DNA of 34,289 bases from Candidatus Sumerlaeota bacterium (GTDB taxonomy: Bacteria > Bacillota > SLNR01): positions 1 to 34,289 of the forward strand of contig SLNR01000116.1 of the NCBI GenBank assembly GCA_007132905.1. The letters are read 5' to 3'. The notes under the pieces are model-generated. The model had not been told where the DNA came from and made no database searches. It saw only the letters and a list, made by a program, of their open reading frames with translations. A program made the translations under genes and the position numbers. Position 1 is the first letter of the stretch, and every line of letters starts with the position of its first letter. Shown piece by piece: positions 7,646 through 16,215 of this stretch.

Positions 7646-8562
7646 GGCAGGGAACCCATATGTACATTACAGTATTTATTGCAGCAGGATTCGCGGCATT
7701 GGTCTTACTATTGATTCTCGCAAATACTTCGAGTCCCCAATTTGAATTAAAGAACAAAAGATTTAAAGACTTTCATCACGGATACGATGAAAAGCACGGA
7801 CAAACAAAGGTTTTCTATTATAAAACGTATATTATCTTACTTTATAAAATGGCTAAGAAGTTATATCAGGTGCTCCCTGGATGGTTGAAAGTAAATTATA
7901 AAAAACGGATTGAAAAAAGTGGGCTCCAAGAAAGTACCACTGTAGTGGATATTTTGACGGCAAAAATAGCAATTGTTTCTGTATGTATCATTTTGCACCT
8001 ATTTGCATACTACCTGAAAGGCGGGCAATTGCAAATATATCTCTTAATGACACAAATGCTTATGGTCTCTTTCTTGCCTGATATTTGGTTAGAGATGAAA
8101 AGGAGACACATTAAAGAGTCATTAATAAAAGAGATGCCAAGTGCCATTGAACTCCTTTCAGTATGTGCAGATAGTGGAATGAGCTTGCACCAGGCCTTAA
8201 AATTGGTTGGGTCAAGGAGAGGGGGGGTGTTTGGTAAAGAGATTGAAAAATGCATTCAGGAAGTAGAAATTGGGATAAGGCTTCAGGATGCGTTGGTGAA
8301 TATGAACAGAAGAATGGAAATCCAAGAAGTTGATGTTTTTGTCACTGCTATAAATCAAGCTCTAACGATGGGCACACCTACAAGTCAAATATTTCGGATT
8401 TTAGCTGAAGGAATGAGGGAAAAGGAAAGACAAAATGCAGAAGATGCTATAGGAAGCATCCCTATGAAATTGACAATTCTATCGATGATTTTCTTTATGC
8501 CTTTGATTTTTGTCATTGTCCTTTTCCCTAGTTTGATCTCATTTGTGCAAAATTCATGGTAA
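7642..8562 (+). CDS. tadC: Tad pilus inner-membrane platform protein TadC
   Basis: This is the second T2SF-family protein of the locus (306 aa from the overlapping ATG at 7642). An alternative ATG at 7660 has a better ribosome binding site (GAGGCAGGGA). The N-terminal membrane helix is followed by helices near residues 110-150. The T2SF core has EMPSAIELLSVCADSGMSLHQAL and a second half VDVFVTAINQALTMGTPTSQIFR, and the C-terminal helix is near 280-300. It partners TadB. The overlap with tadB suggests coupled translation and fixed stoichiometry. Confidence 0.9.
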   Translation: MRQGTHMYITVFIAAGFAALVLLLILANTSSPQFELKNKRFKDFHHGYDEKHGQTKVFYYKTYIILLYKMAKKLYQVLPGWLKVNYKKRIEKSGLQESTTVVDILTAKIAIVSVCIILHLFAYYLKGGQLQIYLLMTQMLMVSFLPDIWLEMKRRHIKESLIKEMPSAIELLSVCADSGMSLHQALKLVGSRRGGVFGKEIEKCIQEVEIGIRLQDALVNMNRRMEIQEVDVFVTAINQALTMGTPTSQIFRILAEGMREKERQNAEDAIGSIPMKLTILSMIFFMPLIFVIVLFPSLISFVQNSW

Positions 8563-8611
8563 ATCTATCATATCTTAGAATCTTAGACATCTATTAATGA
8601 GGAGGAGCAAG

Positions 8612-8800
8612 ATGATAAACTACATTTACAATCTAGCAAACCAATACTTAACAAATGAAAAAGGAGCAGCGACCGCAGAATACGCTCTCCTTCTCGCCCT
8701 TGTCGTTATTATCCTCATAGGGACACTGACAACCCTTGGAGGAGAATTAAACTTGAGATTGAATGAAATTATCCATGACTTACAAAATGCAGGAAGGTAA
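8612..8800 (+). CDS. flp: Flp-type major pilin (type IVb prepilin)
   Basis: The 62-aa prepilin has a short leader ending NEKG, then the mature start AATAEYALLLALVVIILIG. The predicted cleavage is after Gly18, with Glu at +5 and Tyr at +6, the hallmark of Flp pilins. The hydrophobic helix packs the pilus core, and the C-terminal part is short, as in other Flp subunits. ATG 8612 follows a GAGGAGG site; an ATG at 8597 would place that site inside the coding region. It stands 49 nt after tadC. The cognate prepilin peptidase is not in the window. Confidence 0.93.
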   Translation: MINYIYNLANQYLTNEKGAATAEYALLLALVVIILIGTLTTLGGELNLRLNEIIHDLQNAGR

Positions 8801-8809
8801 AAAATCAAA

Positions 8810-9226
8810 ATGAGTATATCGAAAAAGACCTTCTTAAAAAACAGCAAAGGAGCTGTGATGGTAGAATTTGTATTGGTGTTTTTTTTGCTAATGATCATAA
8901 TGTTTACTATTATTGACTTTGGAATCATGCTTAACAGAAGGTTAATTGTTGCTTCTGCCGCAAGAGAAGGGAGCAGAATTGCCGCTGTTGAAGGAGGAGC
9001 TAAGGAGGCTGTTTTCAATAGGATTGAGGAACAGTTGGTAGCCGGGGGAATAGAATCTAGGTTAATCGATATAAACATTCATCCTCAAAAAGCTGCTTAC
9101 TCTGATCCAATAAAAGTTGAGATATCATACAATCATGAGTTTATTACCCCCCTTGTGAGAAGGTTTGCCGGAAGCCATATTTTAATTCAAGTAGGTTTTG
9201 TCACGAGAAGTGAGAACGTAAAATGA
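8810..9226 (+). CDS. tadE: TadE-like pseudopilin
   Basis: The 138-aa protein shows the TadE signature: a short basic leader and cleavage site NSKG, then AVMVEFVLVFFLLMIIMFT with Glu at +5. The conserved DFGIMLNRRLIVASAAREGSR segment comes next. TadE-type pseudopilins are processed by the same prepilin peptidase as Flp and act as minor pilus components or priming factors. The gene begins 9 nt after flp, and its TGA overlaps the next gene start (ATGA), so these genes are co-translated. Confidence 0.9.
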   Translation: MSISKKTFLKNSKGAVMVEFVLVFFLLMIIMFTIIDFGIMLNRRLIVASAAREGSRIAAVEGGAKEAVFNRIEEQLVAGGIESRLIDINIHPQKAAYSDPIKVEISYNHEFITPLVRRFAGSHILIQVGFVTRSENVK

Positions 9227-9741
9227 ATGAAGATAAAAACGTGCATCGACAAACAGGTTATGGCTTAGGTAATCAAGAAGGATCAGCTGCTATTATGGTA
9301 GTGCTTCTTCTACCTGTAATGATAATGATCATGGGGCTGGTGGTCGACTTGGGAATTCTAGTCATGTATAGGGGGATAGCGCAATCTGCAGCCGACCTTG
9401 GCGCTTTAGCTGCCGCTCAGAATCTTAATGTCGAACGATTAGAAGCCGGTGTTATTGAAATCAACGTCAAAGAAGCTAAAGCAGATGCAATTAGATGGGT
9501 AGAACACAACATGCATCTTAACATGCCCCATCTAAGGAGTGATTCGGCATTAGATATTTTCGTAGAGGTTTATAATGTTAGCAGCGAAAGACCCACTTAT
9601 CATCGATTTACCGGTAGACTAATTGATGATCCTACAGTATGTGTACTTGTAAGATTTCCTCATCAATTTCTGTTTTTTTTGAAAAATGTTCAAGATTATG
9701 AAATATCTTTGCATTCTGATGCAAGCGTAGTAACAGAATAG
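9223..9741 (+). CDS. TadG-like pilus assembly protein (short form)
   Basis: The 172-aa protein begins with a basic leader, then EGSAAIMVVLLLPVMIMIMGLVVDLGI and the QSAADLGALAAAQ segment typical of the TadG-like N-terminal family (pseudopilin-like helix and Asp-rich start). The +5 Glu of TadE and Flp is missing, so processing by prepilin peptidase is doubtful. Classical TadG carries a large von Willebrand A domain, but here the C-terminal part is only about 120 residues of unrecognised beta-rich sequence. It is the last gene of the operon and is followed by a terminator. Confidence 0.8.
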   Translation: MNEDKNVHRQTGYGLGNQEGSAAIMVVLLLPVMIMIMGLVVDLGILVMYRGIAQSAADLGALAAAQNLNVERLEAGVIEINVKEAKADAIRWVEHNMHLNMPHLRSDSALDIFVEVYNVSSERPTYHRFTGRLIDDPTVCVLVRFPHQFLFFLKNVQDYEISLHSDASVVTE

Positions 9742-9757
9742 TTTTATGTCAAAAATA

Positions 9758-9803
9758 GCCCCTTCAAGTTATAGATTGAATCTAAAACCTGAAGGGGTTA
9801 TTA
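9758..9803 (+). terminator. Terminator closing the Tad operon
   Basis: CCCCTTCA (9759-9766) pairs perfectly with TGAAGGGG (9790-9797). Inside is a second small stem TAGAT/ATCTA, and a T/A-rich tail TTATTATTTA follows. It lies 17 nt after the tadG-like stop codon. Confidence 0.8.
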
Positions 9804-9864
9804 TTTAAAGAAAATGGAAATGGATTTTTCAATAAAAGAGATTGATCAAATTCTAATGCAAACA

Positions 9865-9884
9865 AAAAGATCTGTCCATCTTTT
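9865..9884 (-). terminator. Terminator of the DUF2103 gene
   Basis: AAAAGAT (9865-9871) and ATCTTTT (9878-9884) form a perfect 7-bp stem with a 6-nt loop. On the minus strand it is followed by TTTGTTTG, so it stops minus-strand transcription. Together with the previous terminator it insulates converging genes. Confidence 0.6.
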
Positions 9885-9925
9885 ATGAGAACTACGGTTG
9901 AAAAGAAACTTTATCTTCCTCTAAG

Positions 9926-9950
9926 ATGCAGTATGGGTTATTTACTGCAT
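9926..9950 (-). repeat. 8-bp inverted repeat over the DUF2103 stop codon
   Basis: ATGCAGTA (9926-9933) and TACTGCAT (9943-9950) form a perfect stem that includes the last codons of the gene. No U tract follows it directly, so it is more likely a transcript-end stabiliser than the terminator itself. Confidence 0.5.
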
Positions 9951-10231
9951 TTTATGTAGTCTATCACATCTTTAGGTTTGTTTGTGACAACAAAGATCTC
10001 TTGAACTCCACCTGACGATTTAGCTAATAATTTTAGCCCCGATGTAGTCTCATACTTAACCTGCAATTCGGCTTTAGAGCCCCTGATAGCGCTTTTTATT
10101 CTAGCAGGAATGATGGATTTAACGCTCGGATGTTTGCCTAGGTCATCGAGTATATCTGATATTCCATCAAGCAAATGGTGCTCTTTTTTAACTCTTCCCT
10201 TTCGATATTTGGGCTTTCTTTGATGGCTCAT
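9938..10231 (-). CDS. DUF2103 family protein (predicted metal-binding)
   Basis: The 97-aa product starts at ATG 10231 behind AGGAGGTTTAAG; a longer frame to 10312 has no comparable site. Its N-terminus is strongly basic (HQRKPKYRKGRVKKEHHLLDG), then comes a helix and a short beta-rich end (IFVVTNKPKDVIDYIKCSK). The YRKG-KKEHHLLDG pattern and length match my memory of the DUF2103 family, described only as predicted metal-binding proteins; no function is established. It is the only minus-strand gene after the Tad operon and is divergent from fhs. Confidence 0.7.
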   Translation of the reverse strand: MSHQRKPKYRKGRVKKEHHLLDGISDILDDLGKHPSVKSIIPARIKSAIRGSKAELQVKYETTSGLKLLAKSSGGVQEIFVVTNKPKDVIDYIKCSK

Positions 10232-10330
10232 CTTAAACCTCCTAGACCCTCTTTGTTCATATGCTATCGTATAACTTGCAAAAATACAAATGAACCAATG
10301 GGTTATTGCCAACCAAGAAGGAATAAAGGC

Positions 10331-10358
10331 TTGTTTATCGAAAATATTTGGTTATAAT
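10331..10358 (+). promoter_or_regulatory. Promoter of fhs-folD
   Basis: TTGTTT (10331-10336) and a perfect TATAAT (10353-10358) are separated by 16 nt. It lies about 125 nt before the fhs start and is the only good promoter between the divergent DUF2103 and fhs genes. Confidence 0.6.
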
Positions 10359-10483
10359 GAAGGCTCGCTTCAACCACACTTTTTGTTTCAAAGGTAGTTC
10401 ATGTTTCAGATAAGTAAGCAAAGCCTTTAAAAATTGACGGAAGGGGGAAGCAGGGGTTTTTGTCGTCCCTTGCAGAGCTTAAA

Positions 10484-12154
10484 ATGAAAACTGATATTCA
10501 AATAGCACAGGAAATTACTATGAAGAACATCACAGAGGTGGCAGATTCCATAGGTCTGGATAAAAAATATCTCGAATTGTACGGAAATTATAAAGCTAAA
10601 GTTGATCTTAGCATAATGAAAGACATGCAGGATAAAGATGATGGGAAGGTTGTTCTTGTAACGGCAATAAACCCTACGGCAGCTGGTGAAGGGAAGACCA
10701 CAACAACAGTTGGACTCGGACAAGCTTTGAATAGGTTAGGAAAGAAATGCATGATTACATTAAGAGAACCATCTTTGGGACCGTGTATGGGGGTAAAGGG
10801 AGGAGCTGCTGGTGGCGGTTATGCTCAAGTGGTGCCTATGGAAGACATTAATTTGCACTTCACGGGAGATATTCACGCTGTAACAGCAGCTCATAATTTA
10901 TTGGCGGCAATGCTTGATAATCATCTGCATCACGGGAATGTCCTTGACATTGATACAAGGAGCATTCACCTCAAAAGAGTTATGGATATGAATGAAAGGG
11001 CTCTTAGGCAAATAGTCGTGGGCTTGGGAGGAAAAGCTCAAGGCGTACCAAGGGAAGATGGTTTTATGATTTCTGTAGCTTCTGAAGTGATGGCGATCCT
11101 CTGCCTTGCTTCAACGATAGAAGAATTGAAAGATCGCCTTGGGGATATTATAATTGGATACAATACTTCCGGAGATCCCATCACGGCTCGTGATATTAAG
11201 GCGCACGGGGCTATGGCTGTTCTTCTAAAGGATGCAATAAAGCCTAATTTAGTTCAAACTTTGGAAAACACTCCGGCCTTTATTCATGGCGGGCCTTTTG
11301 CTAATATTGCTCATGGATGTAATAGTGTGGCGGCTACCAAGATGGCTATGAAGCTAGCTGACATTGTTATTACAGAGGCTGGATTTGGGGCTGATTTAGG
11401 AGCAGAGAAGTTTTTTGATATTAAATGCCGTCACGCAGGTATAAAACCAAGCGCTACCGTTATTGTCGCAACTGTCAGAGCCCTTAAACTTCACGGTGGT
11501 GCAGGAAAAAGAGACTTAAAGAAGGAAAATAGGGACGCTCTAGAAAAGGGAATTGCAAACCTAGAAAAACATATTGAAAACATCGAAAAATTCAAAGTAC
11601 CATTGGTGGTCGCAATAAACCGTTTTCCTGATGATTCTGAAGAAGAACTTCAGTTTATTGAAGAGAAATGTAGTAGTTTAGGTGTTTCGACGGCCCTTTC
11701 TGAGGTCTGGGAAAAAGGAGGAAATGGTGGTATTGATTTAGCTAAAAAAGTTCTTACAGCCCTGGAAGCAGATCATGAAAAGTTTCGATTCCTTTATGAA
11801 AACCACTTGAGTATCGAGGAAAAAATTGAAACAATTGCAAAAGAAATTTACGGAGCTAAGAATGTTGAATTTACAAGAAAAGCGCAACGGAGCATAAAGA
11901 AATTAAATGATATCGGGTTGAGCAAAGTTCCTATTTGCATGGCCAAAACGCAGTATTCTCTTTCAGATGATAGCAACTTGCTAGGTAGTCCACAAGGCTT
12001 TACACTAACGGTAAAAGATGTTAATCCTTCGGCAGGTGCTGGTTTTATTGTCGCTTTAACCGGTGATATCATGACCATGCCCGGATTACCAAAGATACCA
12101 GCCGCCTCAGAGATGGATATTGACAAGGACGGTAAAATTAAGGGATTGTTCTAA
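10484..12154 (+). CDS. fhs: Formate--tetrahydrofolate ligase
   Basis: The enzyme makes 10-formyl-tetrahydrofolate from formate, THF and ATP, the entry step of the methyl branch of the Wood-Ljungdahl pathway and a source of one-carbon units. The P-loop [19 protein letters not shown] and the conserved [43 protein letters not shown] and [12 protein letters not shown] segments are all present. ATG 10484 ([14 protein letters not shown]) gives 556 aa, the usual family length and N-terminus; a TTG at 10460 would add eight residues, and neither start has an ideal ribosome binding site. folD follows after 16 nt, so the pair runs formate to methylene-THF. Confidence 0.95.
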   Translation: MKTDIQIAQEITMKNITEVADSIGLDKKYLELYGNYKAKVDLSIMKDMQDKDDGKVVLVTAINPTAAGEGKTTTTVGLGQALNRLGKKCMITLREPSLGPCMGVKGGAAGGGYAQVVPMEDINLHFTGDIHAVTAAHNLLAAMLDNHLHHGNVLDIDTRSIHLKRVMDMNERALRQIVVGLGGKAQGVPREDGFMISVASEVMAILCLASTIEELKDRLGDIIIGYNTSGDPITARDIKAHGAMAVLLKDAIKPNLVQTLENTPAFIHGGPFANIAHGCNSVAATKMAMKLADIVITEAGFGADLGAEKFFDIKCRHAGIKPSATVIVATVRALKLHGGAGKRDLKKENRDALEKGIANLEKHIENIEKFKVPLVVAINRFPDDSEEELQFIEEKCSSLGVSTALSEVWEKGGNGGIDLAKKVLTALEADHEKFRFLYENHLSIEEKIETIAKEIYGAKNVEFTRKAQRSIKKLNDIGLSKVPICMAKTQYSLSDDSNLLGSPQGFTLTVKDVNPSAGAGFIVALTGDIMTMPGLPKIPAASEMDIDKDGKIKGLF

Positions 12155-12170
12155 TGAAAGAGGGGTTTTT

Positions 12171-13028
12171 ATGGCCGCAAAAATTTTAGATGGTAAATAT
12201 GTATCCCAACAGATCAGACGCAATATTTCTTTAAAAGTGTCAGAGATTAAAAAGGAACATCAGCTTACCCCCGGTTTAGCTGTTATTTTAGTTGGCGAAG
12301 ATAGTGCTTCTAAGATATATATCAAACACAAAATGAAAGCATGTGAAGAAGTGGGAATACATTCACAAGTTCATCATTTAGATAAAAATATCCGTGAGGA
12401 TCAAGTTTTAAAAAAAATTGAATCTCTTAATTCGGATGAGGCCACTCATGGCATCTTAGTTCAACTCCCTCTACCCGATTATTTAAGGAAGGATAGGATT
12501 TTAAGTGCTATTGCTCCCCAAAAGGATGTTGATGGGCTGCATCCAACAAATGCTGGGAAATTATTTCTAGGACAAGATGGTGGAGTTATCCCCTGCACTC
12601 CAAAAGGGATCATAACACTTTTAAAATGGTATGATGTTGAGATAAAAGGAAAAAACGCAGTTATTATTGGTCGGAGCAATATAGTAGGTAAGCCAGTCGG
12701 AATGTTGCTGCTAAAGAACGATGCCACTGTTACTTACTGCCATTCTAAAACAGTCGGTTTGGCAGATATAGCAAAGAAAGCCGATATCCTGGTGGCAGCC
12801 TTGGGCAAGTCGGGTTTTGTAGATAGTAGCATGGTGAACAACCAATCAGTTGTGATTGATGTAGGGGTTAATCGAATCAACAATAAAATTATTGGAGATG
12901 TGAATTTCGAAGAAGTACAAGACATTGCCAGTATGATTACCCCGGTTCCGGGTGGGATAGGGCCGATGACAATAGCTATGTTGCTTGCCAATACAGTAGA
13001 AGAAGCCAAAAAACAATTGAATCATTAA
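12171..13028 (+). CDS. folD: Bifunctional methylene-THF dehydrogenase/methenyl-THF cyclohydrolase
   Basis: The 285-aa FolD converts 10-formyl-THF to methenyl-THF and then methylene-THF with NADP(H). The catalytic Tyr/Lys motif SASKIYIKHKMKACEEVGI, the QLPLP loop, DVDGLHPTNAG, the Rossmann segment GRSNIVGKPVGMLLL and the closing PVPGGIGPMTIAMLL are all intact. The start ATG follows AAAGAGGGG, 16 nt after the fhs stop. In Bacillus folD lies between nusB and xseA; here it has moved next to fhs, which fits a catabolic or acetogenic one-carbon role. Confidence 0.96.
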   Translation: MAAKILDGKYVSQQIRRNISLKVSEIKKEHQLTPGLAVILVGEDSASKIYIKHKMKACEEVGIHSQVHHLDKNIREDQVLKKIESLNSDEATHGILVQLPLPDYLRKDRILSAIAPQKDVDGLHPTNAGKLFLGQDGGVIPCTPKGIITLLKWYDVEIKGKNAVIIGRSNIVGKPVGMLLLKNDATVTYCHSKTVGLADIAKKADILVAALGKSGFVDSSMVNNQSVVIDVGVNRINNKIIGDVNFEEVQDIASMITPVPGGIGPMTIAMLLANTVEEAKKQLNH

Positions 13029-13110
13029 AAATTTAAAGAGTATGTTTGCACGATTGAAACTTTTGGTGTTAAAATAAGGTATATCTTATATAAGTTCATA
13101 TCAAAAATAC

Positions 13111-13367
13111 GATGACCGGAATAAGTAGGCATTGAGAGCACAGCGAGTTAGTAATGGTGAGAGGCTAACAAACAAATGCTGAATGGCTCCGTGAGTAGCG
13201 CAGACCGAACAATAAGATTTCTGATAGTAGGCTGTGCCGCTGACAGCGTTATATGTTTGTCCATGATGAATCTAAATAAAAGATAGTGGGCTTAAGTTGG
13301 CCTGTTTCAGGCAAACGGGGTGGTACCGCGAAAGCCTTTCGTCCCTGTATGGATGAAAGGCTTTTAT
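13111..13367 (+). promoter_or_regulatory. Tryptophan T-box leader with terminator
   Basis: The leader controls trpS by sensing uncharged tRNA-Trp. Stem I shows AGTA (13124-13127) opposite GAA-TGG, which puts the specifier codon TGG at 13184-13186, flanked by the pairs CGGA/TCCG and GCATT/AATGC. The conserved T-box GGGTGGTACCGCG is at 13318-13330. The terminator stem pairs GCCTTTCGTCC (13334-13344) with GGATGAAAGGC (13351-13361), followed by TTTTATT. Binding of uncharged tRNA to TGGT stabilises the antiterminator. Between folD and this leader I see only weak promoter-like sequence. Confidence 0.93.
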
Positions 13368-13464
13368 TCTGCTATTTCGGAATATGTTTATGGAGAAACA
13401 GCTCGGGGAGTCATTTTGTAAATATTCACATTAAACCAAAAAGAAGTAGTTTGGAGGGATGATG

Positions 13465-14451
13465 ATGAAAAAAGGAAGAATCCTGAGCGGTATGAGACCA
13501 ACCGGAAAGCTTCATCTAGGCAATTTGTTGGGAGCTCTAGATAATTGGGTAAGACTACAGGATGATTATGAGTGCTTTTATATGGTTGCAGACTGGCATG
13601 CATTGACAACGGGATATGAAGAAACAGACAGCATCCGCAGGGATACAAAGCAAATGGTTCTGGATTGGCTTAGTGCTGGTTTAGATCCCGAAAAAAATGC
13701 CTTGTTTGTTCAATCCCAAGTAAAAGAACACGCTGAGCTGTATCTACTATTATCAATGATTACCCCTATAAGTTGGTTAGAAAGATGTCCAACTTATAAA
13801 GATCAGCTTCAGCAATTAGAGAATAGAAACATTGCCACACACGGTTTTCTAGGATATCCCGTGCTACAGACGGCGGATATTATCATCTATAAAGCAACGG
13901 AAGTTCCAGTGGGTGAGGACCAAGCAGCTCATTTAGAGATTTCAAGGGAGCTTGCAAGGAGATTTAATCATTTATATAAAAAGGTATTCCCAGAGCCAAA
14001 GATATTGCTGAACAAAGTCACAATGCTCCCCGGTGTTGATGGAAGAAAAATGAGTAAAAGTTACAGGAATGATATTACCCTGGCTGCTGAAGAAAAGGAG
14101 ATTAAAGAGAAAGTTCAGCAAATGGTGACAGATCCTGCTCGGATTAGAAAAGATGATAAAGGTCATCCTGAAGTATGCGTAGTTTATCGATTTCAAGAGA
14201 TTTTCAACGCAGAAGAAAGCGAAGAGATAAATGAGCAGTGCAGGTCAGGAACCATTGGCTGTGTTTCTTGCAAGAATTTACTGATCAAAAGACTTTGTGA
14301 AGAACTACTTCCGATAGTAGAGAAAAGAAAGGCGTTAGAAAGAAAAGAAGGCTATGTTGAAGAGGTTTTGGAATATGGTGCTGAAAGAGCCAGAAAGGTA
14401 GCTTCAGAAACATTGGAAGAAGTAAGAGAAGCGATGAAAATATACGCTTGA
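13465..14451 (+). CDS. trpS: Tryptophanyl-tRNA synthetase
   Basis: The 328-aa class I synthetase charges tRNA-Trp. It has the HIGH-equivalent PTGKLHLGNLLGAL near residue 11, the QTADIIIYKATEVPVGEDQAAHLEISR segment and the KMSKS loop GRKMSKSYRND. Three ATG codons stand in a row at 13459-13467; the third has the best distance (6 nt) from the GGAGGG site. Expression is set by the Trp T-box immediately upstream. It has the usual family length, with nothing missing. Confidence 0.96.
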   Translation: MKKGRILSGMRPTGKLHLGNLLGALDNWVRLQDDYECFYMVADWHALTTGYEETDSIRRDTKQMVLDWLSAGLDPEKNALFVQSQVKEHAELYLLLSMITPISWLERCPTYKDQLQQLENRNIATHGFLGYPVLQTADIIIYKATEVPVGEDQAAHLEISRELARRFNHLYKKVFPEPKILLNKVTMLPGVDGRKMSKSYRNDITLAAEEKEIKEKVQQMVTDPARIRKDDKGHPEVCVVYRFQEIFNAEESEEINEQCRSGTIGCVSCKNLLIKRLCEELLPIVEKRKALERKEGYVEEVLEYGAERARKVASETLEEVREAMKIYA

Positions 14452-14495
14452 ATTTGCAGCATCACTCACAATGATGAGCGGTGCTGATCATCATA

Positions 14496-14527
14496 CCTGC
14501 TTTTTATTCTACTGTTCAAAAAGCAGG
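14496..14527. repeat. 10-bp perfect inverted repeat between trpS and aroQ
   Basis: CCTGCTTTTT (14496-14505) and AAAAAGCAGG (14518-14527) are exact complements around a 12-nt loop. A second stem ATGATGA/TCATCAT (about 14471-14493) lies just before, with the TTTTT behind it. The first stem plus this T-run can act as the trpS terminator and the second as its backup or anti-structure. Confidence 0.55.
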
Positions 14528-14532
14528 CTCTG

Positions 14533-14541
14533 TGGTATTAT
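14533..14541 (+). promoter_or_regulatory. Extended -10 promoter candidate for aroQ
   Basis: TGGTATTAT is an extended -10 element (TG, one base, TATTAT) about 30 nt before the aroQ start, with only a poor -35 (TGTTCA, 14513-14518) at 17 nt. Confidence 0.35.
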
Positions 14542-14569
14542 TTAGTAGGAACTGTATGGAGGTCTTTTT

Positions 14570-15019
14570 ATGAAATCGATTCTTGTTGTTCACGGGCCTA
14601 ACCTTAATATGCTGGGATCACGGGAGACAGAGCTCTACGGAAGTATGTCTATTAAAGATGCAGACTTAAAGATAGAAGAATTCGCAAAAGAGAGAGGCAT
14701 TCAGTGTCGTATTGTGCAGTCAAATCACGAAGGGGAAATAATCGAGAATATCCAGGACGTTCTTGATTCCGACATAGGCATAGTAATCAATGCCGGTGCT
14801 TTTACACACTACAGTTATGCCATACGTGACGCCATATCATCAGTTGCAAAAACAACAATTGAAGTTCATATGACGAACATCCACGCTAGAGAAAATTTCA
14901 GAAAATGCTCCGTTCTAGCGCCTGTCTGTGCCGGACAGATAATCGGTTTTGGATTAAGAAGCTATCTGCACGCTATTCAAATGTTAGATGAAATACATTT
15001 GGAACAAGTGCCGAAATAG
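14570..15019 (+). CDS. aroQ: Type II 3-dehydroquinate dehydratase
   Basis: The 149-aa enzyme dehydrates 3-dehydroquinate to 3-dehydroshikimate in the shikimate pathway and normally forms a dodecamer. All active-site elements are visible: GPNLNMLGSRE with Arg18, the lid Tyr23 in ELYG, QSNHEGEI, NAGAFTHYSYAIRDA, the catalytic His100 in EVHMTN, and HARENFR. ATG 14570 follows TATGGAGGTC. No other aro gene is nearby. The M24 peptidase follows 68 nt downstream, the same aroQ-pepP neighbourhood seen in many Firmicutes, often with efp next. Confidence 0.95.
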   Translation: MKSILVVHGPNLNMLGSRETELYGSMSIKDADLKIEEFAKERGIQCRIVQSNHEGEIIENIQDVLDSDIGIVINAGAFTHYSYAIRDAISSVAKTTIEVHMTNIHARENFRKCSVLAPVCAGQIIGFGLRSYLHAIQMLDEIHLEQVPK

Positions 15020-15087
15020 GCTTAATATTGAATTCGAAATAAGCCTGCATATGTAAATTAGAGGTTGATTAGGTAAGGGGTGGTTTT

Positions 15088-16167
15088 TTGGAGGGAAAAC
15101 TAGAGGATAGACTAGAGAATATAAGAAACAACTTTGAAAGAAATGGTATCGACGGATTAATTGTGATGCGGCCTGAGAATCGAAGATATGCAAGCGGTTT
15201 TACAGGAACAGCTGGTATGCTTTTTATTACTTTGGATAGTGCGTGGCTTTTTACTGACTTTCGATATGACGAGCAAGCCAAATCAGAAGCCGCTTGCTAT
15301 TGTGTTGAAAAATATAACAATAAACCAACAGAAGCCCTCGTCCCTGTAGTAGGAAAAACCGGCTGCAAAATGATTGGTTTTGAAAAAGATTTTATAACTT
15401 ACCAAGACCATGAAAAGCTATCTGGGGCTTTGGATCGAGTTGACTTCATACCGACTGAGAACATAATTGAAAATTTGAGAGCAAAAAAAGATCGAGATGA
15501 AATCGAAGCACAAAGCAAAGCCGCTCTGATTGCAGACAAGGCTTTTAATGCTATATGCAATTATGTTAAAGAGGGAATGAAAGAAAAAGAGATTGCTTTA
15601 GAAATTGACTATAGAATGAGAAAATTTGGATCCGAAGGGAATAGCTTTCCAACAATCGTTGCTTCTGGCCCAAGAGCCTCTTTGCCGCACGCAGGTCCTA
15701 GCTGCAAAGAAGTACAAAGGGGAGAATTTTTAAAAATGGATTTCGGAGCCACCTACAACGGCTATTGCTCTGATTTAACTAGAACAGTTGCTTTAGGGGA
15801 ATACGACGGAAAGCAAAAAGAAATCTATGAAGTTGTTTTAATGGCTCAAAAAAAGGCGCTAGCAGGAATTCAAGCCGGAAAAAAGGGCATTGATGTTGAT
15901 AGAATTGCAAGAGACTTCATAGCGAGTGCTGGTTATGGAGACAATTTCGGTCATGGGCTTGGGCATGGGGTTGGTTTGTTCATTCATGAGGCGCCTAGCT
16001 TGTCTCCAAAAGGCTCAAGTGTTTTGGAAGCTGGAAATGTTGTGACCATCGAACCCGGAATCTATATACCAGGATGGGGCGGGGTTAGAATTGAGGATTT
16101 AGTGAAAGTTACAGAAAATGGACACGAGAACTTAACGAGTTCTCCAAAAGAACTATTGACCATTTAA
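15088..16167 (+). CDS. pepP: M24 family Xaa-Pro aminopeptidase
   Basis: This 359-aa cytosolic metallopeptidase removes N-terminal residues before proline. The creatinase-type N-domain (about residues 1-125) is followed by the pita-bread fold with the five metal ligands: Asp in MDFGATYNGYCSDLTR (two Asp), His in GHGLGHGVGLFIHEAP, Glu in VTIEPGIYIPGWGGVR and Glu in RIEDLV. The start is a TTG at 15088 behind AAGGGGTGG; no ATG lies nearby in the frame. It precedes efp by 48 nt, the usual arrangement in Firmicutes, which hints at a link with proline-rich protein turnover. Confidence 0.93.
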   Translation: MEGKLEDRLENIRNNFERNGIDGLIVMRPENRRYASGFTGTAGMLFITLDSAWLFTDFRYDEQAKSEAACYCVEKYNNKPTEALVPVVGKTGCKMIGFEKDFITYQDHEKLSGALDRVDFIPTENIIENLRAKKDRDEIEAQSKAALIADKAFNAICNYVKEGMKEKEIALEIDYRMRKFGSEGNSFPTIVASGPRASLPHAGPSCKEVQRGEFLKMDFGATYNGYCSDLTRTVALGEYDGKQKEIYEVVLMAQKKALAGIQAGKKGIDVDRIARDFIASAGYGDNFGHGLGHGVGLFIHEAPSLSPKGSSVLEAGNVVTIEPGIYIPGWGGVRIEDLVKVTENGHENLTSSPKELLTI

Positions 16168-16215
16168 CTTATACAAATTTGTTTCCGTTTGTTTCGAAGC
16201 AAAGGGGGAGCCAAA

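Noticed and set aside
8626-9078. 150-codon open frame on the minus strand under flp and tadE
   Set aside because: It is the shadow of two genes with clear pilin signatures on the + strand and has no ribosome site or recognisable domain.
14471-14527. Small RNA gene between trpS and aroQ
   Set aside because: The two inverted repeats are adequately explained as a trpS terminator region in a 118-nt gap, and no separate promoter is visible.
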